14,401 bases of DNA from Clostridia bacterium (GTDB lineage Bacteria; Bacillota; Clostridia; Oscillospirales; Acutalibacteraceae). Positions 12,996-14,401 of this stretch are shown in pieces. A program made the translations under genes and the position numbers. The notes beneath the pieces are model-generated. The model was given only the letters and a program-made list of their open reading frames with translations, was not told the DNA's origin and ran no database searches. The number at the start of each line of letters is the position of its first letter. Positions within the stretch are counted from its first letter, which is position 1. The stretch is taken from the NCBI GenBank assembly GCA_024404125.1, contig JAKSQL010000013.1:1-14401 (forward strand). The letters run 5' to 3'.

Positions 12996-13445
12996 AATTA
13001 AAATACTTTTTAACTTTGAAAAAATTCTTATAATAAGCCGTTTTATTTTGTTTATCGGATATATCGCCTTAAGAGCAAACACGTAGAGTTTATACTTAAC
13101 ACTCTTTTCGCATTCAAAGTAAACACCGTTTCTGTAAAAGGCGGTAAGAATACCTATAACATACTCGTTTTTAACACCGTATTCCGTAAAGGTGTTGTTA
13201 TCTCCTCTTATTACGGGATTTTCACCTTTAAATCCTATTACCCTATGAAGAATATACTCTTCTCTTTCGGGATATTTGTATAATACCACGTCACCTTTTT
13301 TAAGCGCGCGGTCTTTTTTTCTTATTACCGCTATATCCTTATGTTGCCTGAAAAGCGGTTTCATACTCTGACCGCTTGTAAGACAGGATATCTCATTTTC
13401 GATTTCGAGCGCTTTTGCGGCGTCCTGCAAATTTATGCTATTCAT
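12987..13445 (-). CDS. S24/S26-family peptidase, Ser/His (SipW-like) type
   Basis: Signal-peptidase-like serine protease of 152 residues. The nucleophile motif is SGQSMKP (24-30) with S27. The second box is GDVVLYKYP (51-59). The third is ILHRVIG (65-71), where H67 takes the place of the Lys found in ordinary bacterial type I signal peptidases, as in SipW and the endoplasmic-reticulum type. RGDNN (80-84) supplies D82. No N-terminal membrane anchor is present; a hydrophobic, Lys-rich C-terminal region (about 118-152) may bind the membrane. The ATG at 13445 is chosen over a GTG at 13475 because AAAGG precedes it; it overlaps the end of the PqqD-like gene by eight bases. Coupling to PqqD and kinase genes suggests it processes a modified peptide rather than general secreted proteins (inference). 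Confidence 0.8.
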   Translation of the reverse strand: MNSINLQDAAKALEIENEISCLTSGQSMKPLFRQHKDIAVIRKKDRALKKGDVVLYKYPEREEYILHRVIGFKGENPVIRGDNNTFTEYGVKNEYVIGILTAFYRNGVYFECEKSVKYKLYVFALKAIYPINKIKRLIIRIFSKLKSILIGT

Positions 13446-13707
13446 CGCAAATAATACCTTTTTCTTTAAGGTCACTTAAAAACTTTTTAACCGAATCTTC
13501 GGCGGTTTTTTTGTCAGTATCGTATTCATTAAGTAACTTTTCGGTTATTTTTTCTTCGGTTATATCGTCTTTTAAAAGTTTGAATATAAACGCACCCGTT
13601 TCGTTCATTTTAATAAAGCCGTTATACTCGTTTAGCGCATCTCCCGTTGCAACGGCAACAAAACTGTCCGCCACTTTATTAACAACAAAATCGTATTTAA
13701 GTTTCAT
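13438..13707 (-). CDS. PqqD-like protein (RiPP recognition element fold)
   Basis: An 89-residue protein matching the PqqD pattern. It has an N-terminal strand region (DFVVNKVADSFVAVATG), a short segment reading NGFIKMNETGAFIFKLL, which is the most conserved part of the family (the hydrophobic-Asn-x-Thr/Ser-Gly/Ala-x-x-Ile/Leu-hydrophobic pattern), and then winged-helix-like helices ending SVKKFLSDLKEKGIICDE. PqqD-type domains bind leader peptides and present them to modifying enzymes such as radical SAM proteins. The start is ATG at 13707, overlapping the kinase stop (ATGA) with GGAGA six bases upstream. Its partners in the window are the kinase and the peptidase; no precursor peptide or radical SAM gene is visible before the window ends. 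Confidence 0.85.
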   Translation of the reverse strand: MKLKYDFVVNKVADSFVAVATGDALNEYNGFIKMNETGAFIFKLLKDDITEEKITEKLLNEYDTDKKTAEDSVKKFLSDLKEKGIICDE

Positions 13708-14401
13708 ATACTTTCTCCGTTTTTAAATATTTTACTGTATGCTGTTTTTGCGGCTGAAATATCGGTATTGCAGTTGATAACGTATATATTGCAAACCGAA
13801 ATAAGTTTGTCTGCAAGTTCGAGAGTTTTCATAACTCCAAGTGAACTTTTAGGCATATATATTTGCTTGAATATAAGGTCCACCGCATCGTTTTTAGATA
13901 TGGTTTCGGTAAAATTCGTTTTGCTTCTTTTAATAAAACATATATTTTTAAGCACCGTTTTTTTGTTCTGACTTAAATTTTCTTTACCGCACCAAGGAGT
14001 GCCGTAGGCAAAAAATTTATCGTTTGTAAGTCTTATAACGGGTTTATCGCCGTTTATTACTGTGAATTTATCCTTAAGCAGTTCTTTCCATAAAAGCATA
14101 TGCGTGGTTTTTCCCGTACCGCTCGGGGCACAAAGAATTGTTCCCACACCGTTCGTCTCAAAAACGGCGCCGTGCATCAAAAAAGCATTATGCATAGGCA
14201 ACCATTCGGCAAATTTGCGGTAAACCGCAAGCCGTTCGAGATACGGTTTTTTAAATTCGCCGTCAGTACTTGAATTTTCAAAGGCAATATCGTTATCGTC
14301 TACTGAAATTTCAATATCGGGATTTTCACATTCAGTAACGTAATCCTTTAAAAAAGTTTCTATACCGCCGTAAGTGTTTTCGATTTCCACGTTAAAATCC
14401 G
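13704..14401 (-). CDS. HPr kinase-like P-loop kinase, 5' end outside the window
   Basis: A homologue of the C-terminal kinase domain of HprK/PEPCK-type enzymes; the typical HprK N-terminal domain is absent. Numbering from the GTG at 14390: H73 in LMHGAVFE, Walker A APSGTGKTT (88-96), the NGDKPVI aspartate motif (113-119) and the YGTPWCGKEN signature (129-138). These signatures are shared with the HprK-related kinases seen in peptide-modification loci, including one that phosphorylates a lasso peptide. The frame stays open from the GTG to the window edge (codons for Asp, Phe and Asn precede it) and no ribosome site precedes the GTG. The true start is therefore probably about ten or more residues upstream, and I treat the gene as partial. 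Its substrate is unknown; a peptide Ser/Thr is a reasonable guess from the PqqD neighbour. Confidence 0.85.
   Translation of the reverse strand, partial: DFNVEIENTYGGIETFLKDYVTECENPDIEISVDDNDIAFENSSTDGEFKKPYLERLAVYRKFAEWLPMHNAFLMHGAVFETNGVGTILCAPSGTGKTTHMLLWKELLKDKFTVINGDKPVIRLTNDKFFAYGTPWCGKENLSQNKKTVLKNICFIKRSKTNFTETISKNDAVDLIFKQIYMPKSSLGVMKTLELADKLISVCNIYVINCNTDISAAKTAYSKIFKNGESI

Overview
The window looks like a chromosomal segment of a low-to-moderate GC Firmicute of the class Clostridia (an Oscillospirales-like gut lineage is my best guess, from memory). The support is a folT gene behind a tetrahydrofolate riboswitch, the holB-ricT pair, Bacillus-type promoters (TTGACA-17-TATAAT), strong AGGAGG ribosome sites, a Bacillus-type LexA box and an RF3 gene. 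No tRNA, rRNA, insertion sequence or CRISPR array was seen.

Region 1 (1-5118, + strand) is one tight operon. A membrane sensor fused to a PP2C/SpoIIE phosphatase and a GHKL kinase domain is followed by a small HD alarmone-type hydrolase, a STAS domain fused to an APH-like kinase, an MscS-type channel and a free STAS protein. This is a partner-switching module with no sigma factor beside it. Region 2 (5136-6066) is a THF riboswitch with a Shine-Dalgarno-sequestering switch, folT, and a bidirectional terminator. Region 3 (6097-6339, - strand) is a 56-residue predicted membrane protein whose leader carries a perfect GAAC-N4-GTTC LexA box just downstream of a near-ideal promoter.

Region 4 (6422-9478, + strand) holds trpS, holB (DNA polymerase III delta prime), ricT (PSP1 family) and a 2[4Fe-4S] ferredoxin with its own promoter and terminator. 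Region 5 (9428-9788) has no convincing gene. It contains six DnaA-box-like 9-mers in about 107 bp, a long inverted repeat, and four copies of TTATGTAAA. Two of those copies extend to the 11-mer that, as I remember it, forms the XerD arm of Bacillus dif.

Region 6 (9789-10768, - strand) is three short overlapping or closely spaced genes of unknown function. Region 7 is a YfcE-type phosphodiesterase (+) convergent with prfC (-), sharing a 19-bp terminator stem that covers both stop codons. Region 8 (12987 to the window end, - strand) is a translationally coupled set: an HprK-like kinase (5' end outside the window), a PqqD-like protein and a Ser/His-type S26 peptidase. This set resembles the accessory part of a peptide-modification (RiPP-like) locus whose core would lie beyond position 14401.

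The candidates most worth follow-up are the DnaA-box/repeat region, the SOS-controlled microprotein, the kinase-PqqD-peptidase cassette and the stress operon. All gene names rest on motifs read by eye; no database search was possible.
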